64,000 nt of DNA from NCBI RefSeq assembly GCF_014837015.1, contig NZ_JACSPT010000004.1, positions 62,001-126,000 of the forward strand. Direction: 5' to 3'. The notes below the pieces were generated by a model. The model was not told the DNA's origin. It worked only from the letters and a program-made list of their open reading frames with translations, and made no database searches. This stretch comes from Acinetobacter pecorum (GTDB lineage: Bacteria; Pseudomonadota; Gammaproteobacteria; Pseudomonadales; Moraxellaceae). The position numbers and the translations under genes are program-made. Shown one piece after another: positions 1 through 8,641 of the stretch. Positions within the stretch are counted from its first letter, which is position 1, and every line of letters starts with the position of its first letter.

Positions 1-49
1 AACACTGAATACCATGGTCGCGAGCAACTCTAGAATGGAAGGGCATTTG

Positions 50-55
50 ATTATA
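50..55 (-). promoter_or_regulatory. Possible -10 box of a gene lying left of the window
   Basis: On the minus strand these bases read TATAAT. No convincing -35 lies 16-18 bp upstream. It could drive a minus-strand gene outside the window. The rest of positions 1-129 shows no gene I can support. Confidence 0.25.
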
Positions 56-129
56 CACGGCTGATGAGATGCAAACGTAGTGGACTGGCGCAATTTTTTA
101 TAATCAAAAACAGCCACACAAACAGGAGA

Positions 130-149
130 AGAGCTACCGAAGTAGCTCT
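130..149 (-). terminator. Hairpin terminator with cUUCGg loop
   Basis: An eight-base perfect stem, AGAGCTAC/GTAGCTCT, closes on a TTCG tetraloop when read on the minus strand. It lies 26 bases beyond the stop of the small minus-strand gene at 176-433. The tract after it is T-rich but interrupted, so termination may be incomplete. Confidence 0.55.
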
Positions 150-175
150 GATTTTAAAACATGAAATGACACTTT

Positions 176-433
176 TTAAACCGGGCAGGGTAAAGTATCG
201 TCCTGCTCTCCGCGATGTTTGGCATGAATTAAGGCCTGAACCTTTTTAGAAGGAACTTTTTTGGCACCGAGTGCATCGTAGGTGTTGAGAATGGCAGTCA
301 CTTCATGGGCCTGAAGCGGAATGCCTTCACAGCTCATCAAGAGCGCAATCACTTTATGGTCAATATTGGCCTGGTCCAGAGTCTGCAAAGTTTTAATATT
401 TTCAATCCGTATTACATGCTGTTTTAAATACAT
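176..433 (-). CDS. Small hypothetical protein (85 aa), candidate Fur-regulated
   Basis: I do not recognise this 85-residue protein. It has no signal peptide or membrane segment, is mixed helical in character, and ends in an acidic, Cys-containing tail (EQDDTLPCPV). Its reality is supported by a good ribosome binding site (GAGGTGAG, about 4 bases before the ATG), by a hairpin terminator just beyond the stop, and by a sequence resembling a Fur box directly upstream of that binding site. If the box is functional, the gene would be induced when iron is scarce. The function is unknown. Confidence 0.65.
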   Translation of the reverse strand: MYLKQHVIRIENIKTLQTLDQANIDHKVIALLMSCEGIPLQAHEVTAILNTYDALGAKKVPSKKVQALIHAKHRGEQDDTLPCPV

Positions 434-443
434 GACTCACCTC

Positions 444-461
444 ATCATCGTTATCATTATT
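444..461 (-). promoter_or_regulatory. Candidate Fur box upstream of the 85-aa gene
   Basis: Read on the minus strand the site is AATAAT GATAAC GATGAT. These are three adjacent hexamers, each one base from the Fur consensus unit GATAAT. It ends just before the ribosome binding site of the gene at 176-433. I inferred this by eye from the hexamer-repeat model of Fur sites. Confidence 0.5.
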
Positions 462-793
462 CTTTCATTGGAAGTGTGGAAAACACAGTTTAACTGTAGC
501 AAGAAGTGTGCTCATTTTTTAATCTGCATTTATGCGGTACTCTGCAAATAAAATTATGTATTTTTAAATCAGTTATTTATGAGAATGTAAGAAATTATGA
601 TTCTGACTATTTTTATGGCACAGATATTTCTTATGTAGAGCTGAGTGCTGCCCATTTAGGCAGAATGCATTGAAAGTGGTGCATGAAATGCCCATATTAG
701 ATCTGACAATACAAATGCACAGACAGCGTTTCAAACTTGGCGTATGATTTTGACATGAACAATGTCGAACACGATAAAAGATTAGGACAGGAC
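462..793. other. Intergenic region between divergent genes
   Basis: About 330 AT-rich bases hold the promoter regions of the small gene on the left and pepN on the right. A TTGACA at 750-755 followed after 17 bp by GATAAA at 773-778 could be a pepN promoter with a very short leader. I see no conserved reading frame or RNA gene here. Confidence 0.4.
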
Positions 794-3400
794 ATGAATA
801 TTGCGGCAAACCCGGTGATCGAAGCGGATCAAACCATTTATTTAAAAGACTATCAAAAACCTTCCTTTGTCGTCGATTCTGTAGACCTGAATATTCAAGT
901 CTACAGTGACCACAGTCTGGTCAGCAGCAAGCTCGAGATGCAGCGTCAGACAGCTGGCGATCTGGTTCTGCTTGGCCGTGATCTGGAACTGCAATCGATC
1001 CGGTTAAATGGTCAACCCCTGAATGCCAGTGACTACCACCTGGATGCTGAACAGCTGGTCATTGCCAATGCACCTGATCAGGTATCACTTGAAATTGTGG
1101 TTAAAATCCATCCTGAAAGTAATACGATGCTGGAAGGCTTATATCAGGCCAGCTCAGATCTGTTTGTGACCCAAAATGAACCAGAAGGGTTCCGTAAAAT
1201 TACTTTCTATCCAGACCGTCCTGATGTGTTGTCGGTCTTTACGACGCGTGTAGAGGCAGACAAGAAATATCCGGTCTTGCTTGCGAATGGTAACCTGCTG
1301 GAAACTGGTGAAGTAGATGCCAATCGTCACTATGCCATCTGGCAGGATCCGACCAAAAAACCGAGCTATTTGTTCGCCTGTGTGATTGGTGATCTGGCCG
1401 TGATGAAAGATCATTATGTTACTTCGGAAGGCCGCAATGTGGCTCTGGAAATCTATGCAGAAGAAAAAGATATTCCAAAATGCAAGATTGCCATGGAAGC
1501 GCTCAAACATTCCATGCGCTGGGATGAGGAGCATTATGGTCTGCCTTATGATCTGGATAACTACATGATTGTGGCGACCAGTGCATTCAACATGGGTGCC
1601 ATGGAAAATAAAGGTCTGAATATCTTTAATACTTCATGCGTGCTGGCCGATGAAGAGTACACTACTGATGCCGCCATCATGCGGGTGCAGTCAGTCATTG
1701 CCCATGAATACTTCCATAACTGGACCGGTAACCGGATTACCTGTCGTGACTGGTTCCAGTTATGTCTTAAGGAGGGCCTGACTGTATTCCGTGACCAGTC
1801 TTTCTCGGAAGATTTGCAGTCGGCTGCGGTACAGCGTATTGATGATGTGGCGGTTCTGAAAGCGCATCAGTTCCCGGAAGATTCAGGACCATTGTCACAT
1901 CCACCGCGTCCGGATCATTTTGTAGAAATTAACAACTTCTATACTGCCACTGTTTATGAAAAAGGTGCGGAAATTAACCGCATGATGGCGACCTTGCTTG
2001 GCAAGGAAAAATTCCGCCAAGGTACAGATGAATATTTCCGCCGTCATGATGGTCAGGCGGTAACAGTTGAAGATTGGGTGGCCGCGCTTACAGCAGGTTC
2101 AGGTGTGGATCTTTCAAACTTCCTGACCTGGTACAACCAGCCCGGTACGCCTAAACTGCAAGTAAAAGCTGAGTACGATGTAGAGACCCAAATCTATCGT
2201 CTCAGCTTTAAGCAAAGCCTGAAACCGCATGCCAAATACCCGAATCTGAAAGCAGTACCCATTCCAGTTGCTTTAGCACTGTTTGATGCTGAAAGCGGTG
2301 AACAGCTAACGCTAAATTCTAAGGCGCTCTTTGAAAATGGCGTTAAGGATGGCATGTATCTGTTTGATCAGGATGAGGCAACGATCGAGTTTAGTGGTGT
2401 TGCCGCGAAACCGGTGGTGTCCTTGCTGCGCAATTTCTCTGCACCGGTAAATCTGGACTTTGACTATTCAGAAAAAGAACTGGCTTTCCTGTTGCAATAT
2501 GAGACCAATGGTTTTAACCAGTGGCAGGCGACCCAAACCTTACTTGAACGTATCCTGCTGGATGATCAACCTGCCGAGATCTATATTCAGGCCATGCTTA
2601 ATACCTTGCCGGATATGATTGAGAAAGATCCACTGCTGGCATCACGTCTATTTGATGTACCATCTGAAGGTTACTTGGGCAGCCGTATTGATCAGGATTA
2701 TCAGCCAGCCATGATTCAGGAAAAGCGTGAGGCTTTGCTGCATACTCTGGCCCGTGCCTTTGGAGAAACAGCGAAAGAAACTTATCTGAGTCTGGATCCA
2801 GATCTGCAATCTGATTTCTCGCAAGCGATGGGGGTGCGTGCCCTGAGAAACATCATGCTGACGATGATGGCTCGTCAGGGAGATGCATCTGCCTTTGATT
2901 TGGCCTATGAGCGGTATCATACAGGCAATATGTCTGAACGTTTAGGGGCGCTGAAAGTCCTGGTCTGGAATGATGCGCCGCAAGCACAAGAAGCTCTGGC
3001 CGATTTCTATAGCCGTTTTGAAGACGAAGCCTTGTCTTTGGATCAATGGTTTATGGTTCAGGCAGCACATCCAAAAGCCACGGATGCAACGATTGCGTAT
3101 TTGACCCAACATCCGGATTATGATCTGGCGGTGCCTAACCGTATTCGTGCAGTCAGTGGTGGTTTGAATGCCAACCCAGTCAATACCTGGAGCTTTGGCG
3201 TACAGCATTTTATTGGTCTGGCAAAATATCTGGATGAGAAAAATCCGATCGTGGGCTCACGTTTGCTACAGGTATTGTCACGCTGGTATACCTTGGCAGA
3301 ACCGCAACGCAGTGAAGTGAAAGCACAGCTTGAAACCTTAAAGCCACTGGTCAAATCTAAAAACGTGTCTGAGACACTCAATAGTATGCTCAGCGTATAA
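794..3400 (+). CDS. pepN: Aminopeptidase N (M1 family)
   Basis: This cytoplasmic zinc aminopeptidase of the gluzincin M1 family removes N-terminal residues from peptides late in protein turnover. It shows the substrate-binding GAMEN motif at about residue 268 and the zinc site HEYFH at 304-308 with the third ligand Glu at about 327 (KEG). The length of about 868 residues fits proteobacterial PepN. I chose the ATG at 794 because AGGACAGG sits directly before it and the conserved N-terminal region begins right after. In-frame starts at 737 (TTG) and 755 (ATG) have poorer ribosome binding sites. It appears to be a single-gene unit closed by a strong terminator. Confidence 0.96.
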   Translation: MNIAANPVIEADQTIYLKDYQKPSFVVDSVDLNIQVYSDHSLVSSKLEMQRQTAGDLVLLGRDLELQSIRLNGQPLNASDYHLDAEQLVIANAPDQVSLEIVVKIHPESNTMLEGLYQASSDLFVTQNEPEGFRKITFYPDRPDVLSVFTTRVEADKKYPVLLANGNLLETGEVDANRHYAIWQDPTKKPSYLFACVIGDLAVMKDHYVTSEGRNVALEIYAEEKDIPKCKIAMEALKHSMRWDEEHYGLPYDLDNYMIVATSAFNMGAMENKGLNIFNTSCVLADEEYTTDAAIMRVQSVIAHEYFHNWTGNRITCRDWFQLCLKEGLTVFRDQSFSEDLQSAAVQRIDDVAVLKAHQFPEDSGPLSHPPRPDHFVEINNFYTATVYEKGAEINRMMATLLGKEKFRQGTDEYFRRHDGQAVTVEDWVAALTAGSGVDLSNFLTWYNQPGTPKLQVKAEYDVETQIYRLSFKQSLKPHAKYPNLKAVPIPVALALFDAESGEQLTLNSKALFENGVKDGMYLFDQDEATIEFSGVAAKPVVSLLRNFSAPVNLDFDYSEKELAFLLQYETNGFNQWQATQTLLERILLDDQPAEIYIQAMLNTLPDMIEKDPLLASRLFDVPSEGYLGSRIDQDYQPAMIQEKREALLHTLARAFGETAKETYLSLDPDLQSDFSQAMGVRALRNIMLTMMARQGDASAFDLAYERYHTGNMSERLGALKVLVWNDAPQAQEALADFYSRFEDEALSLDQWFMVQAAHPKATDATIAYLTQHPDYDLAVPNRIRAVSGGLNANPVNTWSFGVQHFIGLAKYLDEKNPIVGSRLLQVLSRWYTLAEPQRSEVKAQLETLKPLVKSKNVSETLNSMLSV

Positions 3401-3412
3401 CATTCATTGTTA

Positions 3413-3441
3413 AAAAACCGGATCGACATGATCCGGTTTTT
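3413..3441 (+). terminator. Terminator of pepN
   Basis: The stem AAAACCGGATC/GATCCGGTTTT has a five-base loop and is followed by a T run. It starts 12 bases after the pepN stop. Confidence 0.85.
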
Positions 3442-3606
3442 TTACTTTTTCAAATGCTGTCTTTAAATACAGTTGAATTTCCCTAAAGGCCGAGTCAAGT
3501 ATCAAAGGGTGTTACAGTATGATTATACGGAAAAGAGTATTTGTTTATTAAGCTGTAAGCTAGGTAAAGGGATCTACAGATTCACTTACTAGAGGTTGTC
3601 CAAGAT

Positions 3607-3816
3607 ATGTTAGTGAAAATTGAAGATGGTTTTTATTTAAATAGCCAGCATATTATTGCCATACATGTCAGCAAGAATCCTGAAAATGGTTTATTTGAAA
3701 TTTCTATTCAATATACGCCGCATTCTATTCAGCAGGTCGGAGAATACAAAAAAGTATTTCAAAGCCAACTTGATGCTGAAATTTTCTTAAGTGAACTCAA
3801 TCAAAAGCTCCGTTAA
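3607..3816 (+). CDS. Small hypothetical protein (69 aa)
   Basis: The 69-residue product has alternating hydrophobic and polar residues that suggest a short beta-rich N-terminal half and a C-terminal helix (QLDAEIFLSELNQKL). There is no signal peptide or membrane segment. It lies alone between pepN and the UspA genes, with a modest GAGG ribosome binding site and a hairpin immediately after the stop. I do not recognise the family. It may be a small protein restricted to Acinetobacter and its relatives. Confidence 0.6.
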   Translation: MLVKIEDGFYLNSQHIIAIHVSKNPENGLFEISIQYTPHSIQQVGEYKKVFQSQLDAEIFLSELNQKLR

Positions 3817-3836
3817 AAGCCTGCATGACGCAGGCT
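3814..3836. terminator. Shared hairpin between convergent genes
   Basis: The stem AGCCTGC/GCAGGCT has a five-base loop. It is followed on the minus strand by TTTT and lies between the stops of the 69-aa gene and the convergent UspA gene. Confidence 0.6.
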
Positions 3837-3859
3837 CTGCTTTGATCAGGTACTATTAT

Positions 3860-4306
3860 TTATTGTCTGACGATGAGTACAGGTATTGGAGAAATTGCCA
3901 GAACATTCTGCGCTACGCTGCCGAGCATCAGTTTTTGCAGGCCCTTACGGCCATGTGAGCCCATGATGATGAGATCAGCTGATGATTCATCTGCAGCCTG
4001 CATAATGCCTTCTGAGGGTGGCATACCATGCACGACTTTTGTTGTAACCTCTATGCCATCACGAACAAAGTTCAATTTTAGCTCGTTTAAACGATCAAGT
4101 GCATTTTGTTCTGCATGCATAAAGTAGTCTGTGACTGCCGGAGCAACTTTGTAGAAATCTACGCCCGTGAAGGGGTCCACTGCAATCACACTGAGCAAAG
4201 TAACATGGCTATGAAAAACTTTGGCCAGCTCGAGGGCATGTTCTGCGGCAGCATAGGAAATCGGGGATTCATCGACTGCTACGAGAATATGATCATAGTT
4301 ATTCAT
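3860..4306 (-). CDS. Universal stress protein, UspA family (copy 1)
   Basis: This single-domain cytoplasmic Usp protein has 148 residues. It begins with the usual strand and Asp (ILVAVDES) and has the ATP-binding pattern G-x2-G-x9-G-S near residues 117-131 (GSHGRKGL...LGS), so it belongs to the nucleotide-binding subgroup. AGGAAG precedes the ATG. A second Usp of similar length lies directly upstream on the same strand, separated by its own hairpin, so the pair looks like a tandem duplication with separate transcripts. Proteins of this family are typically made in stationary phase or under stress. The specific role is not visible here. Confidence 0.9.
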   Translation of the reverse strand: MNNYDHILVAVDESPISYAAAEHALELAKVFHSHVTLLSVIAVDPFTGVDFYKVAPAVTDYFMHAEQNALDRLNELKLNFVRDGIEVTTKVVHGMPPSEGIMQAADESSADLIIMGSHGRKGLQKLMLGSVAQNVLAISPIPVLIVRQ

Positions 4307-4420
4307 GGTGCTTCCTCATATTTATTATGGTGCTAAGGGCGAATATGGCTTGAATGAATGAATCGCTACAGGATGTCTTGTTTGAACTGCAAAAATAACT
4401 GAAAAGATAAATGAATAAGT

Positions 4421-4445
4421 ACTGCGCATCCTGAAGATGCGCAGT
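4421..4445 (-). terminator. Terminator of the second UspA gene
   Basis: A ten-base perfect stem, ACTGCGCATC/GATGCGCAGT, with a five-base loop starts eight bases past the stop. The tract that follows on the minus strand is T-rich. Confidence 0.7.
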
Positions 4446-4452
4446 AACTGGA

Positions 4453-4896
4453 TTATTTTTTCACGATCAATACCGGGATTTCACTTGCACCCAAAACATC
4501 CTGTGCAAAGCTGCCTAGAATCATTTTCTGGAAGCCTTTGCGACCATGAGAACCCATGACAATCAAGTCCGCGTTTACTTCATTGGCGGTTTGCGCAATA
4601 TGCTCTGCATTGACTAAACCTGTGACTATGCGGGAGTCTGCTTCAATACCTTCAGCGGCTGCGATGGCAGTAGCTTCTTTCAATGCCTTTTTGGCATTAG
4701 CATGTGCCTCGACAAAATATTCTTTCATGATAGAAGAGCTGTAATAAAAATCAGCCTCGGTAAAAGGATCTTCTGCAATCAGGCTGATCAGAGAAAGCTG
4801 ACTACCGAATGCCTTGGCAATTTTGGCAGCATGTCTTACTGCAGAAAAGGAAATTTCTGAACCGTCCACTGGGACTAAAATATGTTGATAGGTCAT
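4453..4896 (-). CDS. Universal stress protein, UspA family (copy 2)
   Basis: The 147-residue protein is a paralogue of the neighbouring Usp, with the same N-terminal ILVPVDGS and the same G-x2-G-x9-G-S nucleotide motif near the C-terminus. I place the start at the ATG at 4896. It follows GGAGAAAAGCC, and the open frame upstream would add about 71 atypical hydrophobic and basic residues. It is expected to bind ATP and dimerise in the cytoplasm. The two Usp genes differ enough that they are not a recent duplication. Confidence 0.9.
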   Translation of the reverse strand: MTYQHILVPVDGSEISFSAVRHAAKIAKAFGSQLSLISLIAEDPFTEADFYYSSSIMKEYFVEAHANAKKALKEATAIAAAEGIEADSRIVTGLVNAEHIAQTANEVNADLIVMGSHGRKGFQKMILGSFAQDVLGASEIPVLIVKK

Positions 4897-5160
4897 GGCT
4901 TTTCTCCGCAGGTTGTTTAATTTTTGCCTTGGTTTATTGATAGCATAGTGCTGTAACAGGTGCAATTGCAAAAAAGCGGTAAAATTGAAAAAACTCATTA
5001 AATTACAAATATTTTTAATGTAAAAGTAATGAAAAAAACAGAGTAAAAAACTCGGGATAGCAGTTTTGATGATCAAAAAAAATTGGATGAATGGTCCTCG
5101 TTTACACAAGGATGGTTTAGACTACTTTAGCCTGTTTTTAGATCATATATAGAGGAGACA

Positions 5161-6150
5161 GTGTTGAGGTTTTTCGCTATTCATCTTTTGCTAATAAGTT
5201 CAGTCATCCTCTCCGGTTGCCAGACTGTACAGAACAGTAAAGTTATTGCCAGTGCTTTTAACCTGACCACGGGCTTGCAGCAAAAATTGATGGATCGTTA
5301 TGCGCCTGGTGCTGTCATCGTGCAGCAAAATATTGTCTATGCGCCGCAGCAAAACTTGTCTCTGGATCTGTATCAGCCACAGAATATTGCCAGTATTGGC
5401 CCACGCCCCACTATTGTCTGGATTCATGGGGGAGGCTGGATTTCAGGTTCTAAAGAACATGCGCGGGGATATTTCAAGCTTCTGGCCGCTCAAGGTTATA
5501 ATGTAGTCTCCGTACAATATCAGTTTGCGCCTAAAGCTACCTATCCTAGCCAGCTACACCAGATCAATCAGGCACTCAAATTTCTAGATACTTATGCAGA
5601 CACCTACCATATTGATGCCCAGAACTTATATCTGGCCGGGGATTCTGCCGGAGCCAATCTCGCCAGTCATTATGCTGCACTTTTGACTAATCCCGCATTT
5701 GCCGAGCAATCCGGTATTCAGCCTTATCTGCAACCCGGGCAGCTTAAAGGGCTGGTTCTGCACTGCGGGATATATGATCTGGAAGCATTTGCCAGCACTG
5801 CACCTGAAGAAATGAAAATTGTGGAATGGGGGGTATATAACCTGATTCAGGCTTATACGGGTGAGCGCAAGAATGATGCGACATTTTTAAAGCATATTTC
5901 TCCGATTCAGTATATTACACCGTCTTATCCACCGGTGTTCATCAGTGGAGGCAATAAGGACTTTCTGACCGATACCCAGTCTTTGCCTTTTGTGAAAGCC
6001 TTAAAGGAGCAGCAGATTCCGGTGACTGCAGTGTTTTATCCGGAATCTAAAGCCTGGCTGATTCATGAATATCAGTTTTTTATGGGCAAGAAAGAAAGTC
6101 AGGAAACTTTTATCAAGACGCTGGGTTTTTTACATCAGCTTTCCCCTTAA
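5161..6150 (+). CDS. Lipoprotein alpha/beta hydrolase (carboxylesterase-like)
   Basis: The protein has a lipoprotein signal peptide with lipobox LSGC (Cys about residue 20). The esterase fold of the HSL/BD-FAE type follows: oxyanion-hole motif HGGGW at 89-93, nucleophile elbow GDSAG with Ser162, probable acid Asp267 (NKD) and probable catalytic His302 (IHEY). It would act on esters at the periplasmic or outer-membrane face. The substrate is unknown. The start is GTG at 5161, eight bases after AGAGGAG; a TTG at 5164 is the alternative. It is a single gene. Confidence 0.85.
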   Translation: MLRFFAIHLLLISSVILSGCQTVQNSKVIASAFNLTTGLQQKLMDRYAPGAVIVQQNIVYAPQQNLSLDLYQPQNIASIGPRPTIVWIHGGGWISGSKEHARGYFKLLAAQGYNVVSVQYQFAPKATYPSQLHQINQALKFLDTYADTYHIDAQNLYLAGDSAGANLASHYAALLTNPAFAEQSGIQPYLQPGQLKGLVLHCGIYDLEAFASTAPEEMKIVEWGVYNLIQAYTGERKNDATFLKHISPIQYITPSYPPVFISGGNKDFLTDTQSLPFVKALKEQQIPVTAVFYPESKAWLIHEYQFFMGKKESQETFIKTLGFLHQLSP

Positions 6151-6238
6151 AGATGGGATTAAGCAGGATGAATTTCTTATGTCTAGTTTTAGTCAATAGC
6201 CCCGACAAATCATTAAAAAATATTCTGGAGTTTAAGAG

Positions 6239-6583
6239 ATGAATCCTGTCTCATGGGCATATTTATTGTTGGCTTTGGCCATCATTGCAGAAGTAACTGG
6301 ATCTACATTTCTGGTGAAGTCGGAAGGTTTTACCCGATTATGGCCTTCTCTAGCTGTGGTCATTTTATTCTGTATTGCGTTTTATTTACTCTCTCAGGTG
6401 ATTAAAGTAATTCCTTTAGGCATTGCCTATGCGATTTGGGCGGGAGTAGGCATCGTTCTTACGGCAATTGTAGGCTATGTCATATTTAAACAGGCGCTGG
6501 ATTTGCCAGCTTTTATCGGGATTGCACTGATCATTTCCGGTGTGGTGGTGATTAACCTGTTTTCCCAAACTGCAGGGCATTAA
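6239..6583 (+). CDS. SMR-family multidrug efflux protein (AbeS/EmrE-like)
   Basis: The 114-residue protein has four hydrophobic segments and the membrane-embedded proton- and drug-binding Glu at residue 18 (AEVTGS), as in EmrE. The motifs IPLGIAYAIWAG and VVVINLFS closely resemble Acinetobacter AbeS. It exchanges protons for cationic biocides and dyes at the inner membrane. GGAG lies at good spacing before the ATG. It stands alone and converges on the next gene. Confidence 0.88.
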   Translation: MNPVSWAYLLLALAIIAEVTGSTFLVKSEGFTRLWPSLAVVILFCIAFYLLSQVIKVIPLGIAYAIWAGVGIVLTAIVGYVIFKQALDLPAFIGIALIISGVVVINLFSQTAGH

Positions 6584-6606
6584 AAAGGCAGACAAAGTAG
6601 CTGCCT
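6582..6606 (-). terminator. Hairpin between the SMR and BenE genes
   Basis: The stem AGGCAG/CTGCCT has a nine-base loop and is followed on the minus strand by TTTTTA. It probably ends the BenE-type transcript and may also serve the convergent SMR gene. Confidence 0.6.
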
Positions 6607-6622
6607 CATTTCTACAATAAGC

Positions 6623-7801
6623 TTATGCCATTTGCGGTTTAAGTTTAAATAGCAAATAAACCGTCAAACCAAGTAGCAGCCCCCAGAAAGCTGAACCGAT
6701 TCCAAAAAACTGGATATTGGATGCACTAAACAGGAAGGTCATCAGTGCCGCTTCACGGTCGTGACTGTCCTGAAAAGCCAGCGCAATATTGTGGCCAATG
6801 GTGCCAAACAGGGCAATTCCTGCTAAGACGGTAATCAGAATCCCCGGAAAAGTCATCAGTACACTGGTCAAGGTCGCAGCAAAAAAACCCATCAAAATAT
6901 AAAACAGGCCGCAGCTCATCCCTGCAATATAACGTTTGGCCGGATCAGGATGCGCTTGGGCATCCAGACTGACTGCCGCACTGATTGCGGCAAGGTTGAC
7001 ACTGAAACAGCCAAAGGGTGCCAACATTGCCTGGGTAATACCCGTCCAGCCTAAAATCGGATTGACCTTGGGTGGATAGCCATAACTTTTAATCACAGCC
7101 AAGCCGGGCAGGTATTGCGATGCCAGGTTAATCACCAATAAGGGCAAGGCTAAGCCTAAAAGGGCTTGTAGGCTAAATTCAGGCGTAGTCCAGACCGGCT
7201 GGGCAATACTCCAGTTCAGTGCAGGAATAGTGAAATCAATAAAGAAAGGGCATAGGAGGATAGCCATCAAGACAGTAATCACGATGCTATAACGCATACT
7301 CAGTTTTTTGGAAACCAGATAAACTGCCAGTACACAAAGTACAAATGGCCAGGACTGTTGCAGACTGCCAAAGACCGAGATGCCAAATTTTAATAGCACA
7401 CCTGCCAGCATGGCACTGGTCAAACTTTGTGGAATAAACTGGAAAATTCGCTCGAAAATTCCAAAAAATCCCAGACAGGCAATCAGGATACCTGAAATCA
7501 GAAAAGCGCCAATTGCTTCACCCAGACTATAGTGACCGGCAGAAGCAATGACCAGCGCCAGACCGGCAGTCGACCAGGCGGTTGAAATCGGATAGCGATA
7601 TTTCCAGGAAAGCAGAAACCCGGAAACTCCAATACCTATACCCAGTGCCCATAACCAGGAACTGATTTGTGCAGCATTGGCACCCAGACTTTGCGCAGCT
7701 TCAATGACCAGTACGGCAGAAACACTGATACCAATCATGCAGGTAATAAAACCGGCCATGATGGCAGGAAAGGAGAGATCTTGTAAAAGTTTAGGCATCA
7801 T
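6623..7801 (-). CDS. benE: BenE-family benzoate/proton symporter
   Basis: This integral membrane protein of about 392 residues has 11-12 hydrophobic segments. The characteristic BenE N-terminal region (FPAIMAGFITCMIGISVSAV) and the internal stretch SYGYPPKVNPILGWTG are visible. The family imports benzoate with protons, but here no ben catabolic genes are adjacent, so the substrate is inferred only from family membership. The start is uncertain. A GTG at 7810 and ATGs at 7801 and 7798 are in frame, and none has a strong ribosome binding site. I used the ATG at 7801. Confidence 0.82.
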   Translation of the reverse strand: MMPKLLQDLSFPAIMAGFITCMIGISVSAVLVIEAAQSLGANAAQISSWLWALGIGIGVSGFLLSWKYRYPISTAWSTAGLALVIASAGHYSLGEAIGAFLISGILIACLGFFGIFERIFQFIPQSLTSAMLAGVLLKFGISVFGSLQQSWPFVLCVLAVYLVSKKLSMRYSIVITVLMAILLCPFFIDFTIPALNWSIAQPVWTTPEFSLQALLGLALPLLVINLASQYLPGLAVIKSYGYPPKVNPILGWTGITQAMLAPFGCFSVNLAAISAAVSLDAQAHPDPAKRYIAGMSCGLFYILMGFFAATLTSVLMTFPGILITVLAGIALFGTIGHNIALAFQDSHDREAALMTFLFSASNIQFFGIGSAFWGLLLGLTVYLLFKLKPQMA

Positions 7802-7906
7802 CCATGACACTATTTCTAAATGCGTTTAAATCATACGCTTTTCATGTATCAAAACAATGCTTTTAACAAATTTAAGAAAGGCGAAAGGGGTTGAAAAACC
7901 TGGATT

Positions 7907-8566
7907 CTAGAATGTTGAGGTCGCCAGTTTAAGACCAAAACCACAAAATAGAATCCCGACCGCCGCGACACAGCTGGCAGTTACTTTATAATTCTGGTTG
8001 AAATAGGACGCCAGTTTAACCCCAGAAACAATCAGGATTGAAAGATAGGTCATGCTGATCAATTGCAGGATCACAGCCAGTATCGTGAATGTCAGGGCAG
8101 GGTAAGGATAGGCAGGATCGACAAATTGCACAAAAAAAGACAGGTAAAACAGAATTGCTTTGGGATTTAAGATGCTAATGGTAAGTGCGGTACGAAAGGG
8201 CTGAATCGATTCTACCGTATCTGAGGTCGTCTTTTTAATCTGTACACGTTGCGATGCCTTTGCCGGAAAGAAAGTCTGATAGGCTGCAATGAGCAGCTTG
8301 ATACCGAGGTAACTGAGATAGATCGCTCCGATAATTTTCAGGGCGATAAACAGTACCGGAAAGGCATGTAGAAGCGAGGCCGCACCCAGTGCTGTACATG
8401 TAATCAGGATCAGGTCGCCTGTATATACCCCCAATGCGCCCTTATAACCTGTTTTAATGCCAAAACGGGAGGCAATCGACATGACATACAGAGAGTTCGG
8501 TCCGGGTAGTAACACAATCAACGTAGTTCCAATGATAAAGGTCGTTAGATCTGTGATACCAAACAC
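7907..8566 (-). CDS. LysE/RhtB-family amino-acid exporter
   Basis: The 219-residue membrane protein has about six hydrophobic segments and the family signature near the N-terminus (VLLPGPNSLYVMS). It exports amino acids or derivatives, and its N-terminus FGITDLTTFIIGT resembles LeuE-type members. I place the start at the GTG at 8566. The upstream in-frame ATG at 8602 lies inside the transaldolase terminator hairpin, and its extra 12 residues (HRLFCSCEL...) are not family-like. A TATAAT on the minus strand at 8606-8601, in the terminator loop, could supply a promoter. Confidence 0.82.
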   Translation of the reverse strand: MFGITDLTTFIIGTTLIVLLPGPNSLYVMSIASRFGIKTGYKGALGVYTGDLILITCTALGAASLLHAFPVLFIALKIIGAIYLSYLGIKLLIAAYQTFFPAKASQRVQIKKTTSDTVESIQPFRTALTISILNPKAILFYLSFFVQFVDPAYPYPALTFTILAVILQLISMTYLSILIVSGVKLASYFNQNYKVTASCVAAVGILFCGFGLKLATSTF

Positions 8567-8582
8567 GAAAAGCTCGCAAGAA

Positions 8583-8619
8583 CAAAAAAGCCGATGCGGC
8601 ATTATAGCAACATCGGCTT
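8583..8619 (-). terminator. Terminator of transaldolase
   Basis: The nine-base stem AAGCCGATG/CATCGGCTT has a 14-base loop and is followed on the minus strand by a T run. It begins about 22 bases after the tal stop. The loop contains TATAAT on the same strand. Confidence 0.75.
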
Positions 8620-8641
8620 GGAGAAACTGGCTAAATTTTCT

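Noticed and set aside
573..809. Minus-strand 78-codon open frame opposite the pepN upstream region
   Set aside because: Cys/His-rich, unlike any neighbour, no ribosome binding site, and it overlaps the pepN start.
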